In this document: piece after piece, positions 49,683 to 60,599 of the stretch | Position numbering within the stretch: the stretch's first letter is position 1 | Layout: every line of letters begins with the position of its first letter | Source of the DNA: Metridium senile | Lineage: Eukaryota > Cnidaria > Anthozoa > Actiniaria > Metridiidae | DNA: 64,000 nucleotides | Assembly: GCA_949775045.1 (NCBI GenBank) | Contig: OX459110.1 | Location: forward strand, 13,577,452 to 13,641,451 | Direction of reading: 5' to 3' | Position numbers and translations under genes: made by a program | Notes under the pieces: model-generated | What the model saw: only the letters and a program-made list of their open reading frames with translations | Told to the model about the DNA's origin: nothing | Databases searched by the model: none

Positions 49683-50300
49683 AATATGATAGCTATCTTT
49701 TCCTTCAAACTATACATTTTAGATATTGTGATAATTGGTGGCGGCCATTTATGCGGAAAGTCATCCGTCTATGTGCATGATAACAAATAATGATAACATT
49801 AAGTGCTTCTATCTATATTTACAGACATAAACATTGCCCGCCAAAAAGATATTAACACTAAAATGGACATCACCTGGCATAACTAGTCTGCATAAAATAA
49901 GTCTGCTCGAAATGCTCGAAAAACAAACGGATTTCACCAGTTATTGAGTAATTCTTTTTCCATGTTCACTGTTACTCATTATACAGTTAAAAATTGAAAT
50001 TTCAACTGATGAAAACAAATAAACAAAGAATCTAGTGTCACTTGGAGTAGTGTTAAATCTACTTTACGTGGATAATGCTAATGGCATTGACTGAATATGC
50101 ACGCAATTTACTGAATTTCCCCTTTTTATATATCTAGTACATTGTGAGGAAAAGAAATAAAATCAAAAGTTAATGTGGTTTTGACATAATTAAAAGTACA
50201 ATTATATATACAGTTGATTATATATACACCTAGTTTGTCTAGCTAAATAACACATGCACTTTAAATTATTGTTTAAACAAACATGTACAAATATATATTT
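49683..50300. other. Intergenic, no feature seen
   Basis: AT-rich unique-looking sequence. Confidence 0.4.
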
Positions 50301-50308
50301 GTATAAAA

Positions 50309-50640
50309 TATAATTGTTATAAATGCTGAAGGGGTTTCAGTATATGAAAAAAGCCTTTTAAGATTCGGGATTTATATATGTCCACTCGACGGACTAAATT
50401 AAATATAATTGTTATAAATGCTGAAGGGGTTTCAGTATGAAAGAACCCCTTTAAGATTTGGGATTTATATAAGTACACTCGAAAGACTAAATGTACTTTA
50501 ATTATATGTAATTGACTGGACGAAAGACCCTTCAAATCATAAAAACACCATATGATCTCATTGTGTTTTAATTATATGTAATTGACTGGACGGAAGACCC
50601 TTCAAATCAGAAAAACACCAAATTATCTCATTGTGTATTT
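50309..50640. repeat. Two short tandem duplications
   Basis: ATAATTGTTATAAATGCTGA, AGGGGTTTCAGTAT and TTAAGATT(C/T)GGGATTTATAT are duplicated (50309, 50405); TTAATTATATGTAATTGACT, GGACGAAAGACCCTTCAAAT is duplicated (50497, 50567). Confidence 0.8.
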
Positions 50641-50914
50641 CTCATTAGATAGATAGATACATTGAGAGCTTTTTTGACACTGCCAATCAGCCTTGAATCA
50701 GTTGTCTTCTTGGGTAACGACGTGAAGTGGGAAATCCTGTCCACTGCCTTCACTTGGAATTTTCGATTGTTAAATTTTATGTCAATGTGTTCAAAAGTCA
50801 ATCAGGATTGTCTCCTAGTACCACACGGTATCGAAATTTAATGATTGTGAGCGATATTGATATTGCCCGCTTTTATAAAGAAATGGTACTATGTAAATAT
50901 TCAAGATTCATTTA

Positions 50915-51122
50915 ATTTCATTTGATTCCGTTTCGTTTCGTTTCGTTTCAATTCATTTTTTTTTTGTTTCGTTTGGTTTCGTTTCGTTTATGCATTTTGC
51001 TTCGTTTCATTTCATTTCATTTCGTTTCAATTCATTTTGTTTCGTTTCGTTTCAATTATTTCGTTTCATTTCATTTTGTTTCATTTCATTTCATTTCATT
51101 CCGTTTCGTTTCATTTCATACG
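50915..51122. repeat. (TTTCG/TTTCA)n pentanucleotide array
   Basis: About 40 copies of TTTCR. Overlapping + frames (SFRFVSF) are repeat translations. Confidence 0.93.
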
Positions 51123-51530
51123 ATACGCCTATTTTCATAAATGTTGTCCAAAATAAAGTTGAAACCCCCATATCGCTTAGAATTAATTATCATACAAGTT
51201 ACAAACAAAAAGATGGTATAAAAGTACCATTACCTAAACCCTAAATACGATGGTATACAAAGACATCTTTAAATAGCTGGCTAAAATTAAGACTATCTAC
51301 TTTAATCAAGCGATACACCTATTTTCATAAATTTTGTCTAAAAAAAAACACTATCGCTTAGAATTAATTAATTATCATACAAGTTACAAACAAAAAGATG
51401 GTATATAAGTACCATCACCTAAACCCTAAATACGATGGTATACAAAGACATCTTTAAATAGCTGGCTAAAATTAAGACTATCTACTGTAATCAAGCGATA
51501 CACCTATTTTCATAAATTTTGTTAGCTCCT
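51121..51530. repeat. ~187-bp tandem array, 2.2 units
   Basis: CGATACACCTATTTTCATAA starts units at 51121, 51310 and 51495; TATCATACAAGTTACAAACA, AAAAGATGGTATA and TACGATGGTATACAAAGACA are shared. Confidence 0.88.
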
Positions 51531-52807
51531 GCAGGGCAGGTGTAATGAAATAATACCATCACCCTGCCAGCAGAAGAAGTATTTTCAAGCTTTGCGATGA
51601 TATACAGGTATTTCTAGGACTTTTAAAGGTTAAGCTTTCTAGTAGTCAAAAGTCAGACTAGTGAAGAAAGTCAACGGTTACATACCAAAAACTGACCGAT
51701 ACAAACATGTATTTCTAGTAGGAGTTTTGAACTAAGCTTTCTAGCTTTTTTTACTATAAATTTTATATAATACCAAACCCGCGTAAATAAATCTACTAGA
51801 GCAAAAATATAATATAATATTCAAAATATTATCATACCTTTATAACGACACTGATTCTCTGGAATGGAAATGGCACCCAGTTGTATACACACTAGAGACT
51901 GCAATGCATCTAAAACCCTAATGAAACAATTCAAAGATTATCTTACTATATATCCATTTATATTGAGCATGCGCAGATGTATTCACAAACTTTGCATATA
52001 TTAAAAGCTGATGACGTCAGCAAAGAAAAATAAAATATCACGGCCTAATTATAAACATCATACAACAGTCCATATTGCACAGTACGATACGTGATTGAAC
52101 AATAAGAGCCTCGCCTAGAAGCTAGAGTGTTTCTTGATCTAGTACTTTGTAGTTTATCAATTGTACCCTCTGGCCAAACGAGCCTAGTGTTTGGAATTCG
52201 CCAAGCCAATCACCAGCGGATCCGGAGGGTCAGTATTTGTGTTTAAGAGCTTTGATTGGACGTAATCTAAAAACTTGACGAGATTAGGTTCCAAATATAG
52301 ATATAATTGAGTGTTAATCAAATCATCATAGAAGTGAGGCTCTAACCTCATTTGGTCAGAGGTTTATTTCTTGTTGCTTCACAAACTGTCAGATTTACAA
52401 AAGCTTATACAAGTAGAAAATAACCTCGTGTAACTACCCTGGGTAATAAGGGACGTGACAGGGCAACGAAAATATTTGTATATATGTGAGCATATTTCAT
52501 TGCGGAAATGTTTGCTTTCTAGATAAGATGACAGCAACCGACATTTAAAAATAAAGATACTAAAAAACTAAAACTCCCGTATATTACTGTTTCATCCATT
52601 TTTGGGCATGCATCACAAAGAACAAGTGAATTATACCATTATGACATCATTTGGAAGTTTCTATTATAATGGATGCAAAGCCATATAAACGCCCTTTCTG
52701 GAGATTCACAGTGATGATTTGGCGACCGTTCTCGAGATTTAAAGTGATAATTAAACGAATTGCCCCCCGGCGGAAATTTGTGATGACTCAGCGCGTAGCT
52801 TTTCCGA
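51531..52807. other. Intergenic, no gene seen
   Basis: No convincing repeat or gene. A short inverted CTGCAGGGCAGGTG / CACCCTGCCAGCAG hairpin lies at 51529-51575. The frames 52639-52896 on both strands are continuous with the next tandem array. Confidence 0.4.
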
Positions 52808-53215
52808 ATCATATTAGCAAACATTTACTAGCAACTTGCAGAAGGGAAAAAATTTTCCCAAGAAAGAAAGAAACCCACGCACACGAGTATTTTTAGATGC
52901 ACACTGCAAAAACAACTGAGTAGTGGTCAAATAACTGAATAAATCGATGCGTCCGCAGTTACTAGCACCCACTATAAAAAACGACACATTAGCAAACATT
53001 TACTAGCAACTTGCAGAAGGGAAAAATTTTCCAAGAAAGAAAGAAACCTACGCACACGAGTATTTTTAGATGCACACTGCAAAAACAACTGAGTAGTGGT
53101 CAAATAACTGAATAAATCGATGCGTCCACAGTTACTCACTACAAAAACGACATATTAGCAAACATTTACTAGTAACTTGCAGAATGGAAACATTTTCCAA
53201 GAAATAAACTTGAAA
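52808..53215. repeat. ~173-bp tandem array, 2.3 units
   Basis: TTAGCAAACATTTACTAGCA, ACTTGCAGAAGGGAAAAA, ACGCACACGAGTATTTTTAG, ATGCACACTGCAAAAACAAC and AAATCGATGCGTCC start again at 52989 and 53156. Confidence 0.88.
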
Positions 53216-53731
53216 ACAACGCATTTCATTTCTTTATCAACTACCACAAACTAAATGGTCTATTTTCTTGCACGGTCTTATAAAAATCACTCTAACACAA
53301 TGGAATTAGAGTGTATTAAAGTGTGATAGAGTGTGTATTAAAGAGTGTTTCACATGTACAGGTTAATGAAAACCACTCTATTATATCACACTTTAATTAT
53401 AATACATTTTTTTTTTCACGGGTTAACAACTTCACTCAAAAATCAAAACATATATAGCAGTACCCTTAGCTTTCCTCGGAGCTAAAAAAATCAAAATTAT
53501 TAACATTGTATAAAACTGGAATTAAGCTAACCAAGATCCGATGTTTTTACACCTTGTGTACGTCAATTACAACTGTAAATCCTGTTTTCTTAATCAGCGA
53601 GGATGTGTGTCCCAACTAATTACAACCAATGAAGACAGTTAGTTTTTTAATATCCGGGTGCATGCAGAGAACAAGATTTAATTTGCTCAAAACGTTCTAG
53701 TCTAGCCATTTAGAATTGGGGTCATCAGAGT

Positions 53732-54032
53732 AGCCATGCCCATAGAGTAATGGTTTTTAAATTATTTTGTTTTATAAATATTTCGTTTTATAATTATTTC
53801 GTTTTATAATTATTTTGTTTTATAATTATATTATTTTATAATTATTTTGTTTTATAATTATTTCGTTTTATAATTATTTCGTTTCTTACTTATTTTGTTT
53901 TATGATTATTTTGTATTATAATTATTTCGTTTTATAATTATTTTGTTTTATAATTATTTTGTATTACAATTATTTTTCCTTATAATTTTGTATAAATTTT
54001 TTTAACAGTGCAGCCATGCCCATAGAGTAATG
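53732..54032. repeat. ~16-17 bp minisatellite flanked by 21-bp direct repeats
   Basis: TAATTATTTCGTTTTA units (53755-53990) are bracketed by identical copies of AGCCATGCCCATAGAGTAAT, G at 53732 and 54012. The duplication suggests that the array arose or inserted within a duplicated target. Confidence 0.8.
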
Positions 54033-54229
54033 ATAGATTCATCCACTGTTAAGCCTTTAAAAAGGTTAAGTGACAGTGAAAATATCATTAACAATTAACA
54101 ACAATCTGCTGGATAATCGTCGTGTTTTTCCTGTGAAACTATTGTCAGATAAAGGAGTGTTAAAGTCTTATGATAGCTAATTGAAAATCTTCTAGATGGG
54201 AAGGAAGAGAATGATCAAGAGAGAAGGCA

Positions 54230-55065
54230 GAAACACGGTTAAAAAAACCCTTAAAATAGAGTGGGAGCGAAGAATCACCGGAATGAAAACGGGAGGATAG
54301 TTAATTATTTAAATAATTGGAGATTAGATGAAAACTACAGACAAGTGTAAACGATGAAAACACAGAAATACAGTTAAAAAAAAACATTAAAATAGAGTGA
54401 GGGATGGAGAAATATCACTGGAATGAAAACGGGAGGATAAGATGAAAAAACGTCAAATACTACAGAGCAGCTAGTGTAAACGAAAAAAAAAACAGAGAAA
54501 CACAGTAAAAAAAAACCAACATTAAAATAGAGTGAGGGATGGAGGAATCACCGGAATGAAATAGGGTGGATGATAAATGGTTTAAACAATTGGAGATTAG
54601 ATGAAAAACGTCAAATACTGCAGACAAGTGTAAACGACGAAAATTAACACAGAAATACAGCTAAAAAAAACACATTAAAATAGAGTGAGGGATGGAGGAA
54701 TCACCGGAATGAAATAGGTTGGATGATAAATGGTTTAAATAATTGGAGATTAGATGAAAAACGTCAAATACTACAGAGCAGCTAGTGTAAATGAAGAAAA
54801 CACAGAAACAGAGTTAAAAAAACCATTAAAATAGAGTGAGGGATGGAGAAATCATTGGAATGAAATAGGGAGGATAATAAATTATGTAAATAGTTGGAGA
54901 TAAGATGAAAAAACGTCAAATACTACAGAGCAGCTAGTGTAAACGAAAAAAACCCCAGAGAAACACAGTAAAAAAACAACAACATTAAAATAGAGTGAGG
55001 GATGGAGAAATCACTGGAATGAAATAGGGAGGATAATAAATTATTTAAATAGTTGGAGATGTGAG
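54230..55065. repeat. ~130-155 bp tandem array, ~6 units
   Basis: AAAATAGAGTGAGGGATGGA, AATCACCGGAATGAAATAGG, AATTGGAGATTAGATGAAAA and CGTCAAATACTACAGA recur, with GAGTG starts near 54258, 54398, 54530, 54684, 54835 and 54994. Confidence 0.88.
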
Positions 55066-55739
55066 AGAATACCGCCAACAACTACACTGACAAGTTTAAA
55101 TGATCAAATAATATTATAATGACCAAGGGGAAGTTTTTATTTGATTTAAAATAGCAAAATTGAATAAACACTACCGAAGCGGAACGTTGGTTAATTGAAA
55201 ATTGTCTTTTTTTAGATATAGAGTTAAAATGTCAGGCGTCGAAAAGATTGAGAATTGAAAGCAATCAGTTGTCATAATGGAAAAAAGATAAAAACTATAT
55301 ATGTATGCATTTCCTTTTAAGTCTTAATTCACTATTGAATATTGAAGGCTGCATTAAACAATAATATTATCATTGAAACCTGAAAAATACACTACTAAAT
55401 TTATCAAAAAAATAAACCTCGAAAAATGTAAAGTATAGAAGATAGAACATTAAAAATTCCACACAATGAAATTTGATTTGAAATGAAAATAAAAACAAAC
55501 CAAAAAATAAATGAATAATGTATTAAAATATCATAAAAATTGTCAACAAAATAATTATAGAAAGGGAAAGGATGCAAACAAGAGGGTTGAAAAAAAGATA
55601 TTCAAAAATATCAATAATGTTGAAAAAATGATACTGATATTCGAAGCATTTGAAATCGAAATTTTTAATTTTTAGAAGAAAACATGACGAAATTTTAAAA
55701 AAACCTTGGAATGTCAAAACATGAAATATTCAATACCAA

Positions 55740-56635
55740 CAAAACTACAGAAAATCAATAAAAAAAAATTAGTAAGGAAATGACTTTGACTTTGGCAAAA
55801 CTAAAGAAAATCAACAAGAAAAAGAAATCAATAAGAAAATAACTTTGACTTATGACTTTGTCAAAACTAAAGAAAATCAACAAGAAAAAAGAAATCAATA
55901 AGAAAATAACTTCGACTTATGACCTTGGCAAAACTAAAGAAAATCAACACGAAAAAAGAAATCAATAAGACAATGACTTTAACTTTGGCTAAATAAAGAA
56001 AATCAATTAGAAAGAGAAATCAATAAGAAAATAACTTTGACTTATGACTTTGGCAAAACTAAAGAAAATCAACAAGAAAAAAGAAATCAATAAGAAAATA
56101 ACTTTGACTTATGACCTTGGCAAAACTAAAGAAAATCAACACGAAAAAAGAAATCAATAAGACAATGACTTTAACTTTGGCTAAATAAAGAAAATCAATT
56201 AGAAAGAGAAATCAATAAGAAAATAACTTTGACTTATGACTTTGTCAAAACTAAAGAAAATCAACAAGAAAAAAGAAATCAATAAGAAAATAACTTCGAC
56301 TTATGACCTTGGCAAAACTAAAGAAAATCAACACGAAAAAAGAAATCAATAAGACAATGACTTTAACTTTGGCTAAATAAAGAAAATCAATTAGAAAGAG
56401 AAATCAATAAGAAAATAACTTTGACTTATGACTTTGGCAAAACTAAAGAAAATCAACACGAAAAAAGAAATCAATAAGACAATGACTTTAACTTTGGCTA
56501 AATAAAGAAAATCAATTAGAAAGAGAAATCAATAAGAAAATAACTTTGACTTATGACTTTGGCAAAGCTAAAGAAAATTTACAAGAAAAAAGAAATCAAT
56601 AAGAAAATGACTTTGACTTATGACTTTGGCGGAAT
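55740..56635. repeat. ~70-bp tandem array with ~185-bp higher-order unit
   Basis: AAACTAAAGAAAATCAACAA, GAAAAAAGAAATCAATAAGA, AAATAACTTTGACTTATGAC alternate with a GACAATGACTTTAACTTTGG, CTAAATAAAGAAAATCAATT subtype, giving a two-to-three unit higher-order repeat. Confidence 0.9.
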
Positions 56636-56639
56636 TCCA

Positions 56640-57120
56640 AATTAAAATTTCTGATACCGTGTTTATTCAAAAGAGGCTAGACATTATGTTCCCTCGTAAT
56701 GTGTTTAATGTGTTTAATGTGTGTTTTTTATTTAGCCCGCCAAGCAGAGAGCCTTTCTGAATAAAACTGATATTAAGAATCGTATATGGCTAATGTAAAA
56801 AAAAATACTTTATCAACAGAAAAAATAATCAGACAATTCTATTGTTGTCTGTTCGCAGCGCTCACGTTTTTGTTTCGTGAAAAATTAAAAAGATTAAGAT
56901 CTATATGGTGTAAGCCATGATATAAACCGGGTGTTTTCGTACAAAATACCAACCTTTAATGGGCAAAATTGTGAATGAATATTTGTTTAAAAAATACATG
57001 GATTTTAATACTTACAAGAGTCACTTGAGAAGCATAAACCTTTTAGTACTTGGCACTGAGTGGAGTATCTGTGGAAAAGAAAACTACATTAAATAATTAT
57101 ACATTTATCAAACTGTCTAG
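56640..57120. other. Intergenic, no feature seen
   Basis: AT-rich unique-looking sequence. Confidence 0.35.
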
Positions 57121-57560
57121 AATTAACGTCGAAAATGTCAGTGAAAAGGCGTACATAATCTACCCGCTTTATTTCATCAAAGGATGAAAGTTTAGATGTC
57201 AGTAAGCAACAATATGTATGCACCGTTTCCGAGAAACTTTGTTACGCATGAAGTGAAAAGCCTACAAGCTAGTAGCGCAGGGAGTTATGGGTAACCTATA
57301 TGTATACTTTATTAGAACGCAGGGATTTCATTGTCACATTGCTACACTTGTCAATATGTTATTGAGAAATATCCATTTTGACTTATCAAACAACAAGAAA
57401 GGCGTTCCGAATGCACATTTAGTTTTTTGAACTGATCCATGATCCTTTGCGCCACTAGCTTGTGTGCTTTTCACGGGTGACAAACTTCTTTACTTCACCA
57501 AAGGATCAACGTTTTAGAAACGTCAATAAGAAGGCTGTGTATAGGGAGTTTGACTGTTGG
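57120..57560. mobile_element. Degenerate inverted-repeat element
   Basis: CATCAAAGGATGAAAGTTTA, GTGAAAAGCC, CAAGCTAGTAGCGCA in the left half have partial inverse matches at 57420-57540 (TGCGCCACTAGCTTG, GTGCTTTTCAC, CACCAAAGGATCAACGTTTT). Boundaries are uncertain. Confidence 0.4.
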
Positions 57561-57639
57561 CCGTGAATAACTCGTACCTTCTTTACTTGATCAAGTTAAA
57601 GGAAAAGCGTAGGAAACATCAGTAAACTGAATTAAGTCG

Positions 57640-57970
57640 ATACTTTTTACGGTGTTACAAAATTCATTACATTAAATCGTATATATCAAACACCGACGCA
57701 GCCCATATTAGTTTACTCGCTAGTTTCCATTTATAAGATTCATTCTATTACCTATCGTTTATATCAAACACCGACGCAGCCTATACTAGTTTACTCGCTA
57801 GTTTCTATTTATAAGATTCATTCTATTACCTATCGTTTATATCAAACACCGACACAGCCTATATTAGTTTACTCGCTAGTTTCTATTTATAAGATTCATT
57901 ATATTACCTATCGTTTATTATCAAACACCGACGCAGCCTATACTAGTTTACTCGCTAGTTTCTATTTATC
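57640..57970. repeat. AACTAGCGAGTAAACTAG family, inverted 4-copy array
   Basis: Minus-strand copies of the ~87-bp unit (AAACACCGACGCAGCCTATA, CTAGTTTACTCGCTAGTTTC, TATTACCTATCGTTTATATC) four times in a row, opposite in orientation to the array at 35310-35715. Confidence 0.88.
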
Positions 57971-58389
57971 CGTCATTTGCCTGTCTTACTCTAGTCCAAT
58001 CGACAAAGGATTAAAGTGTAGTGAAAAGTCATTAAATAACACTCTCCATATGGATATATATTAATCTGTACCGCGGGTATTAAATTATGATGTCGTGATG
58101 ATCGTAGCGGGAAAATAAGAAGTTTATGCATTTGCATTAAGCCGGTGAAAAAGGCCCCGAAACGTTCTGTTTCGGACTTTTCTAATGCTTAAATTACTTA
58201 GTATATACCGCGCGATGAACATGCATTAGAGTGAAGACATTAAACCCGTGAAATGGATATTAGACTAATACATCTTAGCAGTCTCTAATTCCATTGTTTT
58301 CTTTTGTGTCTATTTGACCACTACACCTTGACTATTTAATTTTGTTTCTTCACTCTATCATATCATATTATTTGAATGGTGTATAGTAT

Positions 58390-58665
58390 TCCTTTCCTTC
58401 GAGGAAGGATTAACGTCCTAAACTCCAGAAAGTTTGGCTTATTCAGTTATTCGAATAAAACAACTTCCAGTTATAAGCTTACAATTTAGAATAGATACAC
58501 GCGAAATGATTTAACGTTTCAAATCTCATTCGATTAAGGATTAACGTCCTAAACGCAAGAAAGTTTGGCTTATTCAATTATTCGAATAAAAAAGCTTCCA
58601 GTTAAACAATTAAAAATAAATATAAGCGAAATAATTTTACGTTTCGAAGTCTTAATGACTTCATC
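58390..58665. repeat. ~137-bp tandem duplication
   Basis: AGGATTAACGTCCTAAAC, AGAAAGTTTGGCTTATTCA, TTATTCGAATAAAA and CTTCCAGTTA occur at 58404 and 58541. The second unit ends in a hammerhead-like motif (58641-58667, minus). Confidence 0.8.
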
Positions 58666-58984
58666 ATCAAGGATAAGTGAAAAAAAAAAAAACTAGAAGA
58701 GCTATCTGGTATTATATATCGAGTAACTTCGATATCGTCGTCGAAAAAGTCGATTGTCGAATATCGAACGTCGAAAGTTTATCGAATATCAAACATCGAC
58801 ATTGTATTGAGTATCGAACATCCAATAAACGACTTTTTCACGGTTTTCATCGAACATCTTCAGTCTCGATAGTGTCTAATATATTCTTTAGAATTTGACT
58901 ACAGTCCGTGGAATTTTGAAGTGTTTCAACTGTTTGATGATGTGTACATTCCTTAAATTACTGTAAGCTGTAACTGTAGCTGTA

Positions 58985-59133
58985 GTAAATATATTACAAA
59001 TAAAAACTAGTGAGTAAACTAGTATAGGCTGCCTCGGTGTTTAATATAAACGATAGGTAATAGAATGAAATTTGTAACACCGCTAAAAATGTTGACTTTA
59101 CTGACGTTTCGAGCTTTAGCCCTTCGTCGGAGT
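58985..59133. repeat. AACTAGCGAGTAAACTAG family, single copy
   Basis: AACTAGTGAGTAAACTAGTA through TGTAACACCGCTAAAAATGT, ending ACTGACGTTTCGAGCTTTAG, CCCTTCGTCGGAGTAAA. Confidence 0.85.
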
Positions 59134-59659
59134 AAAAAATATATTACACGCTATCCAAGCCGTGGTTGTTAATGTGAACCGTCAAAAGGTCTATTGTATG
59201 GAATATCGAACTTCGAAAGCTGTAACGACTGACAGTTATTGTCATCTACGAAAAAGATTCAAATATTTCAAATATCGTTTGTCGAATTCATGCAATTTAA
59301 TCGAATTCATGCGCAAAACAAAATTTTTATGACTTGTGAATATGAAATACAATGAAATGCATCCACTCACCTATTTGTATAAAGTTGACGATATCCAGTG
59401 CAAATATCATAGTATATGAACACGCAGGCTCTTAGTTTACATGTATAGATACTTTTTTCTTGAAAAACAAACTCATTTCCATTCTCTGCGGAGCTATATT
59501 CACAAAAGTACTTCAATATCGAACTTGTTAAGTGGTTTGGCTATGGATATTATCATAAGGATGTAGAGTATCCATGTGTCATTTCGGCCGTGCAATCAGC
59601 ATTCGAAGTTTTTTTTTTTAAATTTTATTTTTAGCATTCGACGTTATCTATTGGTTATA

Positions 59660-59830
59660 TTCTGTTTCTGCATGCCTCAATGTTTTCCTAATTCAATCCT
59701 CTTGGGAAATATCTTATTCGCTTGCCTCAATGTTTTCCCAATACAATCTTCTTGGGAGAAATAACTTTTTAACTTGCTCAATGTTTTCTCAATATTCGCT
59801 TTCTTCAATGGAGTTTCCTAATAGGTGGAC
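59660..59830. repeat. CAATCCTCTTGGGA satellite, second locus
   Basis: About three units like those at 25680-26340 (GCCTCAATGTTTTCCCAATA). A third locus with two units is at 60255-60355, so this satellite brackets the Penelope-like relic. Confidence 0.75.
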
Positions 59831-59939
59831 GTACAGTGACGAATTTTGTTATGGTTTTGCCAACTAACCATTGTTATAAGAACAACAAATCGATTATTAA
59901 AAGGATACTTAATCAATTGTCTCACGATTGAGGTCATTG

Positions 59940-60195
59940 GTAGAAATACCGCGACGTTTCGACTGCAATCTGCTACTCTTCATCAGGCGATGGTGTAGAC
60001 TGGATGATGGTTGTCTTATATACTTTTCGTCGGATTATCGGCGCTGTGATTGGCTGACGCGTGATGTCCCAGCATGCTTCTTGATTGTTGGCATCCACGC
60101 TTCCGGTAGATCGATGCCGCAATCCCTATTGATGTTGTTAGGGTGTAGTCGGATCTGAATGGCTTCCTTAACTCTGCGTGTGTGCCAAACAAATC
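59940..60195 (-). mobile_element. Penelope-like element 3' relic with hammerhead-like motif
   Basis: Read on the minus strand from 60187: RRVKEAIQIRLHPNNINRD, then GIDLPEAWMPTIKKH and a stop at 60035. This matches the conserved end of the GIY-YIG endonuclease region of Penelope-like elements (KEAIxIRxxxxNxNRDxGxxLPxxW). About 50 bp further 3', CTGATGA (59986-59980) and GAAAC (59960-59956) flank a foldable segment, as in the hammerhead ribozymes known to accompany Penelope-like elements. The copy is 5'-truncated: nothing upstream of 60195 reads as reverse transcriptase. Confidence 0.7.
59956..59986 (-). ncRNA. Hammerhead ribozyme-like core
   Basis: Both invariant strands of the core are intact: CTGATGA and GAAAC, separated by 19 bases able to form an imperfect stem II (GCA-GAT-TGC with G-C, A-U outer pairs). 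Stem III and stem I could not be verified by eye. Other loci in the window have the same layout with altered core bases. Confidence 0.4.
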
Positions 60196-60464
60196 GATTG
60201 TTGGCAAATTAGCACCACATTGCTTGTGTAATATTTATAAACACTACGCTCACCTGTAATGCCTCAATGTTTTCCTAATACAACCCTCTTGCATGGGAGA
60301 AAGACCTTTTAACTTTCCTCAATGTTCTCCTTAATACAATTATCTTGGGTGTTTTACACTTCAAATTAATCTTTTACACCAGCAGCTGTTTTGACTTACT
60401 CTGATAACTATTCTTTTTGCATTATAAAACGACAAAAGAGTTATCATTTGAGTTAAACAACAAT

Positions 60465-60595
60465 TGCTAGTATACCGACAGGTGGATCTGTGGATTAATC
60501 CTATCAGTGACGTAACAACCATGATATAGGCAACTGTGACGTCACTGATAGGGTTGCATTGATCCACAGATCCACCCATCGGTGAACCTCTATTT
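60465..60595. repeat. Hairpin with TCAGTGACGT
   Basis: CAGGTGGATCTGTGGATTAA, TCCTATCAGTGACGT pair with ACGTCACTGATAGGGTTGC, TGATCCACAGATCCACCC across a ~25-base loop. The minus frame 60361-60699 crosses it and is unlikely to be coding. Confidence 0.8.
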
Positions 60596-60599
60596 TGTA

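Noticed and set aside
60016..60207. Minus-strand 63-codon frame and + strand 76-codon frame
   Set aside because: Shadows of the Penelope-like reading frame, which is in a different phase.
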